This document shows positions 34,550 to 44,100 of a stretch of 64,000 nucleotides of DNA, piece by piece. The notes below the pieces were generated by a model. It was not told the origin of the DNA and did no database searches. It was given only the letters and a program-made list of their open reading frames with translations. A program made the translations under genes and the position numbers. Every line of letters begins with the position of its first letter. Position 1 is the stretch's first letter. The DNA comes from Acidobacteriota bacterium (GTDB lineage Bacteria; Acidobacteriota; Terriglobia; 20CM-2-55-15), in NCBI GenBank assembly GCA_003223875.1, contig QHWY01000090.1, positions 1-64,000 on the forward strand. Reading direction: 5' to 3'.

Positions 34550-35138
34550 GGAAGTCGGTGAGGTGGTCGAAATCGAAGACACCGGCAATTTCCGTACTAT
34601 TGCTGTTACGGGAAATACAGTATTCGACGATCTTCGCACCGGCTCCAGCATTGCCGTCAATGGCGTTTGCCTTACGGTCCGCTCGATGGCAAGCCGGATA
34701 TTCACGGCCGAAATGTCACGAGAGACGCTCGACCGAACCAGCCTCGGCAGTTTGAAGAAAGGAACGGTGCTGAATCTCGAACGGCCGATGCGCGCCGATT
34801 CCCGATTTGGCGGGCACATTGTGCAAGGTCACGTCGACGGTGTGGGCCATATACGACGCTTCGAGCGGCAAGCTGACGCATGGAATCTTGAAGTGGAATA
34901 TCCGGAGACCGATAAGTGTTATCTCGTTGAGAAGGGGTCGATTGCCGTGGACGGCATTAGCCTGACCGTGGCCTCTCTTCGAAGTCCTAACATTTTTTCG
35001 GTCGCAATAATTCCTCACACGTTCGAGAATACGAACCTGAGGACAGCCAGACCGAATGATCCGATGAACCTGGAATTCGATGTCCTGGCAAAATACATAG
35101 AAAGTTTGTTGAAGCCGTATGCAGTTCGCAACGATTGA
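34530..35138 (+). CDS. ribE: Riboflavin synthase alpha chain
   Basis: 202 residues with two lumazine-binding repeats. Repeat one begins [12 protein letters not shown] and has [11 protein letters not shown]; repeat two has [13 protein letters not shown] and [12 protein letters not shown], ending [15 protein letters not shown]. It dismutates 6,7-dimethyl-8-ribityllumazine to riboflavin. It overlaps ribD and ribBA by 20 bp each. The lumazine synthase gene ribH is not in the window. Confidence 0.95.
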   Translation: MFTGIIEEVGEVVEIEDTGNFRTIAVTGNTVFDDLRTGSSIAVNGVCLTVRSMASRIFTAEMSRETLDRTSLGSLKKGTVLNLERPMRADSRFGGHIVQGHVDGVGHIRRFERQADAWNLEVEYPETDKCYLVEKGSIAVDGISLTVASLRSPNIFSVAIIPHTFENTNLRTARPNDPMNLEFDVLAKYIESLLKPYAVRND

Positions 35139-36255
35139 AGAAGCCATCGCGGAAATCCAAGAAGGACGTCTGATCATCATCGTCGATGATGAGGATCGTG
35201 AAAATGAAGGCGACCTCATGATTGCCGCCGAAAAGGTCACACCTGAGGCGATTAATTTCATGGCCACTCATGGGCGGGGTTTGATCTGTCTCGCCATGAC
35301 GGGTCAGCGGCTCGAGGAGTTGCAAATTCCTTTGATGGTCTCCGATTACAGCAACACCTCTCCCTACGGTACCGCCTTCTGCGTTTCGATTGAAGCCCGC
35401 AGGAACGTTTCGACGGGCATCTCCGCGTTCGATCGCGCTCAAACCATTCTTACGGCAATCGATCCCAAGACCAAGCCGAGCGACCTGACCCGGCCGGGCC
35501 ACATCTTTCCGCTGCGAGCGCGGGAGGGTGGTGTGCTTGTGCGCGCAGGTCAAACGGAGGCTTCGGTGGATCTCGTTACTGCGGCTGGTCTGACTGAGGC
35601 CGGAGTCATTTGCGAGGTCATGAAAGAAGACGGAACCATGGCACGGGTTCCGGACCTGTTCGAGTTCGCCGCCTTGCATCAATTGAAAATCATCACTGTC
35701 GCCGACCTCATTCGGTACCGGCTGCGGACGGAGCGATTCGTCCGGAAAACCGGCGAGACGACGCTCCCCACGCCGCATGGCGACTTCCGCATGATCGTCT
35801 TCGAAAGTATTCTCGATCAGCAAACGCACGTCGCTCTGGTCCGAGGGAATATCGAAAACGGTGAGGATGTCCTGGTGAGGGTCCAGACTCACTGCCTCAC
35901 AGGACATGTCTTTGGATCGCCGGCCTGCCGTTGCCATGAACAGATGAGTGGTGCAATGGAAATGATTGCCCAGACAGGCCGCGGCGTCCTTTTATATTTG
36001 CACGAGATGGGCCGCTCATGGTCTGGAACCGCGCTTCTTGAATATCACGGCAAGCACGGCGCCGATTCCAACGAAACGATCAGCCTTCGCGGCGAACAGC
36101 GCGAGTACGGGATCGGCGCTCAAATCCTTGCCGACTTAAATATTCGATCGATGCGCATTCTCACGAATCATCCGCGGAAACTCGTCGCCTTGGAAGCCTA
36201 CGGCTTAAAGATCGTCGCGCAGGTACCGCTGGCGACCGTGAGAACGCGTCGGTAG
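35119..36255 (+). CDS. ribBA: 3,4-dihydroxy-2-butanone 4-phosphate synthase with C-terminal GTP cyclohydrolase II-like domain
   Basis: 378 residues. Residues 1-200 are a complete DHBP synthase: [55 protein letters not shown]. The rest is GTP cyclohydrolase II-like: cysteines in [15 protein letters not shown] correspond to the three zinc ligands, and YGIGAQIL and [17 protein letters not shown] are typical. However, the catalytic QEGRGIGL signature is replaced by HEMGRSWSG and the following region is diverged. RibBA-like proteins with a degenerate second domain are known as RibBX. So butanone phosphate synthesis is secure, while GTP cyclohydrolase activity is doubtful. Confidence 0.88.
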   Translation: MQFATIEEAIAEIQEGRLIIIVDDEDRENEGDLMIAAEKVTPEAINFMATHGRGLICLAMTGQRLEELQIPLMVSDYSNTSPYGTAFCVSIEARRNVSTGISAFDRAQTILTAIDPKTKPSDLTRPGHIFPLRAREGGVLVRAGQTEASVDLVTAAGLTEAGVICEVMKEDGTMARVPDLFEFAALHQLKIITVADLIRYRLRTERFVRKTGETTLPTPHGDFRMIVFESILDQQTHVALVRGNIENGEDVLVRVQTHCLTGHVFGSPACRCHEQMSGAMEMIAQTGRGVLLYLHEMGRSWSGTALLEYHGKHGADSNETISLRGEQREYGIGAQILADLNIRSMRILTNHPRKLVALEAYGLKIVAQVPLATVRTRR

Positions 36256-36321
36256 GCTCATCCCTCCGCTGACCGTTAGCCCCAGGAATACCAAACATAC
36301 TTGAACGAACCTGCGTGACAT
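36205..36321 (-). CDS. Small reading frame with signal-like start, coupled to the permease
   Basis: 38 residues. The ATG shares a base with the permease stop and is preceded by GGAAGGAGAATCC. It encodes MSRRFVQVCLVFLGLTVSGG and a short basic tail, and its last 51 bp lie antisense to ribBA. It may be the stump of a secreted protein cut off by a rearrangement, or a genuine small protein. I know no homologue. Confidence 0.35.
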   Translation of the reverse strand: MSRRFVQVCLVFLGLTVSGGMSLPTRSHGRQRYLRDDL

Positions 36322-37934
36322 CAGGATTCTCCTTCCTGTTTTGTGTTCGTAAATGACAGCGCGACGAACATTAAAGCCAACACTATATAGCCGGCCGTAA
36401 ATTGGTAAGGAATCCGGCGAGCGGCGTCGGGCAACGACCACGGCAGATACATGTTGCCTTCAGGAAGCGCGGAGTGGATGATGCCGAAAAAGGTGAAAGC
36501 CGCGCATAGAAGCAAATAGAACGACGCCGTTTTAAGGTTCCGATCAATCAGCTTGGCGACGAATGCTCCCCATAACATGGACGTGAGTATAAATCCGTTG
36601 CCCAGCGCAACGGTTACCAGGAGGTCGGGCAGTCGCGCTCCAGTCCCCGCGAGGAGCTGTTGGAAGCGTTCGACAGGAACAAAATCGGGATTAGAAAGCT
36701 CAATTTGAACGAGCCGGGCCACAATCGGAAAGAAGGCGAACGCCACTGCGGGCGCATGGCGCTCCGGAGTAGCGATGAAGGCTTGACAGACGATATCGAT
36801 CGCGACGAATACAAGTATGGGCGCAATGACCGCACGCGGAATGAGTTCCACAATGAAGCTGACATACCCGAGGATGCCGCCCAAACCAATGAAGAGGCCT
36901 GTCAGCAGTGTATATCCCGCACGGCTTCCCATCTGCTTGTAAGCGGGTTGACCTATATAAGGTGTGGATTGAGCGACACCTCCGCAAACCCCCGCCACCA
37001 GCGTCGATACCGCCTCGGTCAGTAGAATCTCGCGCGTATCAAAGTCATCACCCGCGACGCGAGCGCTTTCGGTGACGTTGATTCCGCCGATGACTGTGAG
37101 CAGTCCGAACGGGATAGCGATCGGCAGATATTTGAGCGCCGGTACAAGCCCCTTCAAAAAATCCAAAGTCGGTATCGGAAACCCGAAATGCAATTCGGGC
37201 GAAGGCGCCGTGTACGTGCCACCGGCCAGACCCATTGGCGCTAGCGTGTAGTAAAGCGCCGAGCCGATGAGCACGGCCGCAAATACGCCGGGAAAATTTT
37301 TCGGCAGACGGATCCCAGCCACGAGGGTATAAAGAATGATGCCAAGCGCAGTCATTCCCACAATGGGTAGGCCCAATATCTCGACAATCGGGATGTAGCC
37401 GATCAGGGCCAGTCCGGCGCCTGCGAGCGAGCCAAGCAATCCCGCTTGAGGTACTGCCCGCTGCACCCACGATCCCACGAACGAAAGCACCAACTTCAGG
37501 AGCCCAATAAAGACCATGGTCGCCATGCCGATGTACCACGTCATCATTGCGGCGTCTTGCGGCGTCATCCCTTGTGCCTTGAGGGAAACAAAGGCCGGAC
37601 CGAGCACAGTCAATGCGAGGCCGATCGTGGACGGCGTATCGAGACCCAACGGCATCGCCGTCACTCTGGAGTTGCCCGTGCGTTTGGCGAGCCGGAAAGC
37701 CATCCAGGTATAGATCGCATCGCCGACAAACACACCGAAGGCGGTCCCCGGAAACATGCGTGTATAAACAACGTCGGCAGGGAATTGAAACCCGAGAATC
37801 AGAATGCCGGCCAGAAACGAGAGAACAGTAAAGTTATCGAACGCGAGCCCGAAGAAACCATTAACGTCTCCCAGAACGAACCATTCATAACCGGAGCGGC
37901 CTGATTTTAGCGGAGTCGCGTCGATTGTCTTCAT
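36321..37934 (-). CDS. NCS2-like (xanthine/uracil-type) membrane permease
   Basis: 537 residues, with about 12-14 hydrophobic segments. Features resembling the nucleobase-cation symporter 2 superfamily are the N-terminal GDVNGFFGLAFDNFTVLS, TAMPLGLDTPSTIGLALT, a middle GGINVTESARVAGDDFDTREIL and GVCGGVAQSTPYIGQPAYKQMG. The TPYIGQPAYK and DxxxTREILL segments are found in a subgroup usually annotated just as permease. The substrate may be a purine or another small anion and is unknown. It is divergent from the DUF4159 pair (45 bp gap) and followed by a small coupled frame. Confidence 0.82.
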   Translation of the reverse strand: MKTIDATPLKSGRSGYEWFVLGDVNGFFGLAFDNFTVLSFLAGILILGFQFPADVVYTRMFPGTAFGVFVGDAIYTWMAFRLAKRTGNSRVTAMPLGLDTPSTIGLALTVLGPAFVSLKAQGMTPQDAAMMTWYIGMATMVFIGLLKLVLSFVGSWVQRAVPQAGLLGSLAGAGLALIGYIPIVEILGLPIVGMTALGIILYTLVAGIRLPKNFPGVFAAVLIGSALYYTLAPMGLAGGTYTAPSPELHFGFPIPTLDFLKGLVPALKYLPIAIPFGLLTVIGGINVTESARVAGDDFDTREILLTEAVSTLVAGVCGGVAQSTPYIGQPAYKQMGSRAGYTLLTGLFIGLGGILGYVSFIVELIPRAVIAPILVFVAIDIVCQAFIATPERHAPAVAFAFFPIVARLVQIELSNPDFVPVERFQQLLAGTGARLPDLLVTVALGNGFILTSMLWGAFVAKLIDRNLKTASFYLLLCAAFTFFGIIHSALPEGNMYLPWSLPDAARRIPYQFTAGYIVLALMFVALSFTNTKQEGES

Positions 37935-37979
37935 GGAATCTTTGTCCGGAGTGTTATAGCATGCTGTGGGATACGCCCG

Positions 37980-38747
37980 ATGAGAAAAAGGTTCCTGCTT
38001 CTCACTCTCGCTGGCTTGTTGGTGAGCTTATGCGTGTTTCTTCCGCGCTCGCTATCGGACGCGCCGCCGCAGGATTCCGAATTTGTTTATGCGCGAATCC
38101 GATATCACATGACGCCGGGTGCTTTTATGATGCGTGAAGCGCCTTGGCATCATGACTATCCTTATGGCGACGAGACGTTACCGACGATCTTAGGCGAAGT
38201 CTCACACGTCAGGACTGGCTCGACTTCTTACAAGATCGTCGATATCGATAGCCCCGAATTATTCCGCTATCCGTTCGCTTATCTTTCCGAGCCCGGATAT
38301 ATGGATCTCAATTCCAAGGACGTCGTCAACCTTCGCGAGTACCTCGATCGTGGCGGCTTCTTGTTCGTCGACGATTTCCGCACCGCCGACTTTTCGCGTC
38401 AGACTGGGGGCGGGCCCGAGGATGATATTGCGCACTTCAGAAGAGAACTAAAGAAGATGTATCCGGATCGAGACTTCGTCCGTCTCGATTTGTCGGACCC
38501 CATTTTCAATGTGTTTTACCGGATCAAGTCGCTCGAAATGACGCCGCCCTACATCTTTCCGGGCCAGCACCCGGTGGAGTTTCTCGGGCTTCGCGATGCC
38601 CATGGAAACCTCCAGATGGTCTTGGACAACAATAACGACATTAGTGAATATTTTGAATGGATCGATCAGGGCAGGATGTCCATGCACGATGCCGCCACGG
38701 CGCTGCAGTTTGGGATTAATTACGCGATGTATGCGATGACACATTGA
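37980..38747 (+). CDS. DUF4159 domain secreted protein, copy 1
   Basis: 255 residues: signal peptide (MRKRFLLLTLAGLLVSLCVFL), then the DUF4159 domain with SEFVYARIRYHM, APWHHDYPYGDE, FRYPFAYLSEPGYMDL, YLDRGGFLFVDDFRT and HPVEFLGL. The N-terminal W-HDYP and the GGFxxxDDFR motif are constant in all three copies here. The fold resembles glutamine-amidotransferase-like periplasmic proteins. Its stop overlaps the next start by one base. Confidence 0.88.
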   Translation: MRKRFLLLTLAGLLVSLCVFLPRSLSDAPPQDSEFVYARIRYHMTPGAFMMREAPWHHDYPYGDETLPTILGEVSHVRTGSTSYKIVDIDSPELFRYPFAYLSEPGYMDLNSKDVVNLREYLDRGGFLFVDDFRTADFSRQTGGGPEDDIAHFRRELKKMYPDRDFVRLDLSDPIFNVFYRIKSLEMTPPYIFPGQHPVEFLGLRDAHGNLQMVLDNNNDISEYFEWIDQGRMSMHDAATALQFGINYAMYAMTH

Positions 38748-39487
38748 TGAAGAGATTCACCGCCATACTGATTCTTCTCGCGGCCGTCGCCGTTTCCGCG
38801 ATGCCGGACGCATCACCCAAGGACAACTCGGAGTTCATTTTTGCACGCGTCGAGCCAACCCAGCGCGAATACCGGATGTACTGGTCCGAGGCGCCCTGGC
38901 ATCACGATTATCCGTTTTCCGAAGAATTCATCCTCGGCATGCTGCGTGAACTGTCGGGCGTGCACGTCAATCCGGGCTCCTATCGAATCGTTCAGCTTTC
39001 CAGTTCGGAAATCTTTCAGTACCCGTTTCTATATATTTCAGAGCCCGGATTCCTGAGACTCACTGATGTGGAGATCGCAAACCTCGGAGAGTACATCCGG
39101 CGTGGCGGATTCATTATGGCGGACGATTTCCGCACGGCAAACTATCTGCGCGGCCCGGAAGAACTGGAAGTCCTGCGAAGTTATCTGAAACGGGCTGTGC
39201 CGGAACGCGAACTTGTTCGGCTGGATGCGCGCCATCCGATATTTCATACGCTTTACAACATCGAAACGCTCGATATGGATCCGCCCTATGGCAAAGAGAC
39301 ACCCGGATTCGTTCCGCAATTCTGGGGAATGCTCGATGACCAGGGCAACCTGCAGTTGATCGCCAATTACAACAACGATCTCGGTGAGTTTTGGGAATGG
39401 GTCGATAAAGGTGAAATGCCTTTCCGTCCCGCGGTCCGATCTGTTCAGCTAGGAATCAACTACCTTATTTACGCATTCAGCCACTGA
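38747..39487 (+). CDS. DUF4159 domain secreted protein, copy 2
   Basis: 246 residues from ATG 38747, which shares one base with the preceding stop. Signal peptide MKRFTAILILLAAVAVSA, then EFIFARVEPTQREYRMYW, APWHHDYPFSEEF, FQYPFLYISEPGFLRL, YIRRGGFIMADDFRTANYL, HPIFHTLYNIETL and FWGMLDDQGNLQLIANYNND. It is much more similar to copy 3 (46344-47084) than to copy 1. The usual DUF4159 neighbours (MoxR ATPase, DUF58, BatA-type genes) are absent here. Confidence 0.88.
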   Translation: MKRFTAILILLAAVAVSAMPDASPKDNSEFIFARVEPTQREYRMYWSEAPWHHDYPFSEEFILGMLRELSGVHVNPGSYRIVQLSSSEIFQYPFLYISEPGFLRLTDVEIANLGEYIRRGGFIMADDFRTANYLRGPEELEVLRSYLKRAVPERELVRLDARHPIFHTLYNIETLDMDPPYGKETPGFVPQFWGMLDDQGNLQLIANYNNDLGEFWEWVDKGEMPFRPAVRSVQLGINYLIYAFSH

Positions 39488-39741
39488 CCCAAAGCCGCGA
39501 AGCGACGTGTTGCCTCTACGGGGCTTGCCATTCCAGACTTGGAAGGTCTAAGCCGCGAAGCGGCGTGAGAGCTTAGCCCAGGGCGCGAGCCCTGGGTTAT
39601 GTGAATCGTGAGATGCTAAAGCCCCGAAGGGGCGGCAGAGGATGAGATCTGTCGCCCCTTCGGGGCTTGCGATTCCAAACGTTCCGGCCCCCAGCGCTTA
39701 CGCGCTGGGCTATTGTCTGACGCCGCTTCGCGGCTTTCGTT
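39488..39741. repeat. Array of short GC-rich palindromes between convergent genes
   Basis: No gene here. Six or more palindromes follow each other: AGCCGCGAAGCGGCGTG, CCCAGGGCGCGAGCCCTGGG, AGCCCCGAAGGGGCG, CGCCCCTTCGGGGCTT, CAGCGCTTACGCGCTGGG and CGCCGCTTCGCGGCTT. Each pairs with a unit of opposite orientation elsewhere in the block, so long-range and local stems are both possible. The block may stop transcription from both sides. The palindromes differ from classes A and B. Confidence 0.8.
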
Positions 39742-40926
39742 CTACCCAGCTTTGGTTTGCGCGGTGGGCTGAGCCGGGAACAGCTCCTTGAACACCTTCA
39801 TGAAACCCTTCATTTCTTCGTCGGTGCCGACGGAAACGCGGAGCCATTCGGTCATCGGAGGGAACTTTCGGCCGACGACGAAGCCCTTCTTGAGGAATTC
39901 CTCGGCGACAGGCGTGACATCCTTCTTCACATTGACCATGAAGAAATTGGACTGCGACGGAATGACCTCGTAGCCCATGCCCTTCAACTCGCCCGTGACT
40001 CTGTCGCGTATTTGCTTGTTGAGCTGTTTGATTTTGGCTTCGTTCGCCGTGTCTTTCAGTGAAGCCACGCCGCCGAACTTCACAATCGTGTTCGTGTTGT
40101 ACGACATCACAAACGGCTTAAGCTGGTCGATGATTTCCTTCGGCGCAACGGCATAGCCGAGGCGCATTCCCGCAAGCGCCGCGATTTTGGAGAAGGTGCG
40201 GGCGATAATCACCTTTCTTCCTTCGATGACGTACTTTACGGAGGGCTCATAGTTCGGATCGTCGACGAAATGATGGTACGCCTCGTCGATGAATACCGGA
40301 ATGTCGCCCGGAATGCTGTCGAGCAACAACTTGATCTCATCCTTCGGAACGATTCTGCCGGTGGGGTTATTCGGATTGCAGATATAGACCACGCCCACAT
40401 CGCGCGCATTCAACTTCGTGACGCGAATGATCTCTTTCATATTGGCGTCATATGTTTTCGTGAGCGGGACGGCAATGGCTTTGGCTTTGCTGTTGGTCGC
40501 AAAGCGATAGACGGTTTCATATGTCGGCTCGACGCCCACGACGAGCTTATGATCGGGCAGGAACGCGTCATCAACGATTTTCAGAATCTCACTCGAACCA
40601 CAACCGATCAGGACGTTCTCAGGTTTGACGTGATGATGCTCGGCAATGGCATCGAAGATGCCGCCGTCCGGAGCGGCGTAGCGATTTCCGTACTTCCAGG
40701 CATCGTTCATCGCTTTCAGTACGCCTTCAGGCGGGCCGTACGGGTTCTCGTTGTTCGCCAGCTTGATGAGCTTGTCGTAGTCGGCAGGTTTTTTCGGATC
40801 CGGCGCACCCGCCACAGCTTGGCGACTTCGACCTTGCCCGGAAAGCTGCAGCGGCCCCAGCCCGGCGTAGCCCAGCAATACAGCCATTTTTCCCATAAAA
40901 TTTCGGCGAGCAATGTCCGTCTTCAT
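39742..40926 (-). CDS. Exported HisC-like class I/II aminotransferase
   Basis: 394 residues. The N-terminus MKTDIARRNFMGKMAVLLGY is a twin-arginine type leader; QGRSRQAV marks the mature start. The PLP fold follows: LANNENPYGPPEGVLKAM, YAAPDGG, CGSSEILKIVDDAFL, VYICNPNNPTGRIVP, FIDEAYHHFV and the PLP lysine in TFSKIAALAGMRLGY. The C-terminal SQSNFFMVNV and EWLRVSVGTDEEM complete it. The fold matches histidinol-phosphate aminotransferase, but no his genes are nearby and an exported enzyme would not serve histidine synthesis. A periplasmic transamination or racemisation role is possible. Confidence 0.87.
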   Translation of the reverse strand: MKTDIARRNFMGKMAVLLGYAGLGPLQLSGQGRSRQAVAGAPDPKKPADYDKLIKLANNENPYGPPEGVLKAMNDAWKYGNRYAAPDGGIFDAIAEHHHVKPENVLIGCGSSEILKIVDDAFLPDHKLVVGVEPTYETVYRFATNSKAKAIAVPLTKTYDANMKEIIRVTKLNARDVGVVYICNPNNPTGRIVPKDEIKLLLDSIPGDIPVFIDEAYHHFVDDPNYEPSVKYVIEGRKVIIARTFSKIAALAGMRLGYAVAPKEIIDQLKPFVMSYNTNTIVKFGGVASLKDTANEAKIKQLNKQIRDRVTGELKGMGYEVIPSQSNFFMVNVKKDVTPVAEEFLKKGFVVGRKFPPMTEWLRVSVGTDEEMKGFMKVFKELFPAQPTAQTKAG

Positions 40927-41005
40927 TTCAAGCCTCCGTCGCGATTGGAATTTACAGCAAATGATACAACGGATAGCCCTTGAACTCCCAATTTTAACGG
41001 TTTCG

Positions 41006-41135
41006 GGTGGTGACTCAGTTTCATCTGTAGCGGCGGTCTATGACCGCCGGCGATGTCTAAACTGCTGCACTGTCGGCGCTCATAGAGCGCCGCTACAGTT
41101 GGGAAACCCCGCAATTTTCAAACTGAGTCACTACC
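41006..41135. mobile_element. MITE-like element with 16-bp inverted ends and 8-bp target duplication (copy 2)
   Basis: Same terminal sequences as copy 1 (GGTGGTGACTCAGTTT and the mirror of GGTAGTGACTCAGTTT). Flanks CGGTTTCG (40998-41005) and CGGTCTCG (41136-41143) match at 7 of 8 bases. The interior is a short-form class A repeat (41025-41098), otherwise near-identical to copy 1, which has a 36-bp longer left loop. It ends 57 bp before the receptor gene at 41193. Confidence 0.87.
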
Positions 41136-41192
41136 CGGTCTCGCCGTAAGGCGTGGCTTGCGGTAGAATCCGCGTAACGCGGAGGAAAACCC

Positions 41193-44100
41193 ATGACATT
41201 CGAAACCAAGCTTACTTTCATTGTATTGCTGGCGGCATCTGTTCACTCGTTCGGTCAAGGCTTTCAGGGCGGCCTGCGCGGGTCGGCAAGAGACGCGGGA
41301 GGCGGTGTCGCTCCCGGCGTCGAAGTCACGCTCACGAATGAAGCGACGAGCCTGGCGCGGACAACGGCGACGAACGATGCCGGTGAATATAGCTTTGCTG
41401 CGCTCGATCCCGGATCGTATCGGCTTCACGCATCACTGGCGGGTTTCAAAGCCGTCGACCAAACGGGCATTCGCATTGGTACCCAGCAATTCGTCACGCT
41501 CGATTTGAAGCTGGAAGTGGGTGCCGTGGCCGAAACTGTCGCCGTCACGGCGGAAGTTCCTCTGGTGGAAACCTCGAATGCGTCGACGGGGACGGTACTC
41601 GACACGTTATCGTTACAGACACTGCCTGCTCCCGGACGCAATGCGTTCATGATCGGCGTGACAGTGCCAACGGTCATTCCGTCCGGTGACACTCAATTCA
41701 ACCGGCAACAGGACCAGACCAACGCGTCGTTGCTCTCGCTCGGCGGCGGCACACGCCGCGGCAATAACTACACGTTAGATGGCGTTCCGATTACCGACCT
41801 ACGCAATCGCGCGACGGCGAACCCGACAATTGAATCTCTTGAAGACGTCAAGGTGCAAGTGCATACCTACGACGCCGAGATGGGCCGCACGGGCGGTGGT
41901 GTGTTCAACACGACACTGAGAACCGGATCCAACGGCTTTCACGGAACCGGTTTCTTTCAGACCCGTCCCATTTGGGCGGAGGAAAACAACTTCTTCAGCC
42001 AAAAAGCCGGCATTCCGAAACCGAACAACCCGTACTACCTCTTCGGGGGCGGTTTCGGCGGTCCGATCATCAAGAACCGGACATTCTTCTGGTTTGCCGC
42101 TGAGGACTATCACGACATACAGACGCGAAACATCAGCGTGATATTTCCGACACTAGCTGAACGAGCCGGCGACTTTTCGGCTCTGACGGACGCTCAGGGC
42201 CGTCCAGTAATCATCTACGACCCATTGACTAGCCGGACCGTAAACGGCGCTATCGTGCGCGATCCTTTTCCGGGGAACAGGATTGCAAATCGGATCAATC
42301 CGGTTGCTGCCGCAATGCTGAAATATCTGCCACTGCCGGATAAGAATATCGACAACGGCGGCACCAATTACACCCGGACGGCGCTCATCAACAATCGCTT
42401 CCAGCAGGAATACACCATCAAGATTGAACACAAGGTCACGGATAAAGTGTCGGTTAGCGGTTTCTACCTTTACAACCGGACCAACGAGCCGGACGCGGAT
42501 TATTTTGAACCAGGCCTGAACGGTCCCAACCGCTTTGCCGATCCGAACGACTACTTGCTCAAGCGCCGCCCGCAGATTATCGCCGTCAATAGCACTTCAA
42601 CCCTGAGCAGTAGCTCCGTGTTGGCCCTGCGATTCGGCTGGACGCGCTTCCCCGACAACAACACGATGACGGCGAATTTTGACCCTGCAACATTAGGGTT
42701 CTCACCGACCTTCCTGAGTCAGGTCTCTTTAAAGAAGTTTCCCGATGTCCGAATTCGTGGGTACGACCAGTCCACATTACCGGCGACTCCTGTGACGATG
42801 GGCGCAAACGATCCAACCCAGATCAATTGGAAGTCGATGACTTTCAACGGCAGCTACTCCAAGTTTATCGGTACGCACACATTCAAGATGGGCGCTGATT
42901 TCAGGAAGATGGTCCTCGACACGTACATTCCCGGACCCGGTTCCGGATTTTTTGATTTCGAAAAGGATTGGACTTCCGCCAATGGCGGCACCAGTGATGT
43001 TCTGTCCGGCAATCCGTTCGCGGCCTTCCTCCTGGGATTCCCATCTGGGCTTTCGAGCCGGCAGAGTACATTACCGATCTCGACTCCGCTGAACTTGTAC
43101 ACGCATTACTATGGAGGATACTGGCAGGACGACTGGCGAATCACTCCAAAACTCACGCTGAACTACGGCCTCCGTGTGGAGCATGAAGATGGCTTGCGCG
43201 AACAACACAACAACTTCTCGGTGGGCTTTGATCCCAAAGCACCTAGCACTTTGAGTAACGTAACGATTCCGGCCGATCCCATCGCAGGCACAGCCGCGCG
43301 GCAAGTCACCGGTGGCCTCATATACGCCGGTGTTGGCGGTAATAAGATGTCTCAAGGCAATCCGCCTTCGGTAAAGTGGTCGCCGCGCCTGGGCGGGGCC
43401 TATTCTTTCACTTCTCAAACTGTCCTACGCGGCGGTTACGGCATATTTTGGGCGCCGTACAACTATCCGATTCCTAATACAACCAACAGCAACTACGGGC
43501 AGGTGGGCTTTACTCAGAACACCGTGAGTGTCCCGCAGACCACACTAATTCCAACCGTCAGACTGGATAACCCATTTCCGAATGGTGTCGTTCAGCCAAC
43601 CGGCAGCAGGCTGGGCGCCCTGACAGGGGTGGGCACAACCATCAGCTTCGTCGATCAGAATCGAAAGGCGCCACGAGTGGAGCAGTATTCTGTCGATATC
43701 CAACGCCAACTTCCTGACAATATGGCGATCAGCATTGGCTATGTTGGAGCAAGAAGCGAACATCTCGGGCTTGGCGGTTCCGCGGACACGCCGGTGAATA
43801 TCAACCAGGTCGATCCGAAATACCTGTCGCTTGGTGCAGCGCTGACACAGCAGGTGGCGAATCCATTCTTCGGAAGGCCGGAGTTTGGAAACAGCAATCT
43901 TGGTTCGAGCCCTACAATCGCCCGTAATCAGCTCCTCCGTCCGTATCCACAATTCCTGAACATCAATGCGCGCCAAGTCACCGAAGGGCTGAGCCGGTAC
44001 AACGCAGGCGTGATCGAGTGGACGAAACGTCTGTCCCACGGTTGGGGTGGACGCGCCAGCTATACCTATAGTGTATTGACTGACAATCAGGTTGGGGAAA

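Noticed and set aside
34987-35937. 316-codon frame antisense to ribBA
   Set aside because: Complete overlap with a clearly conserved gene and no domain; a shadow frame.
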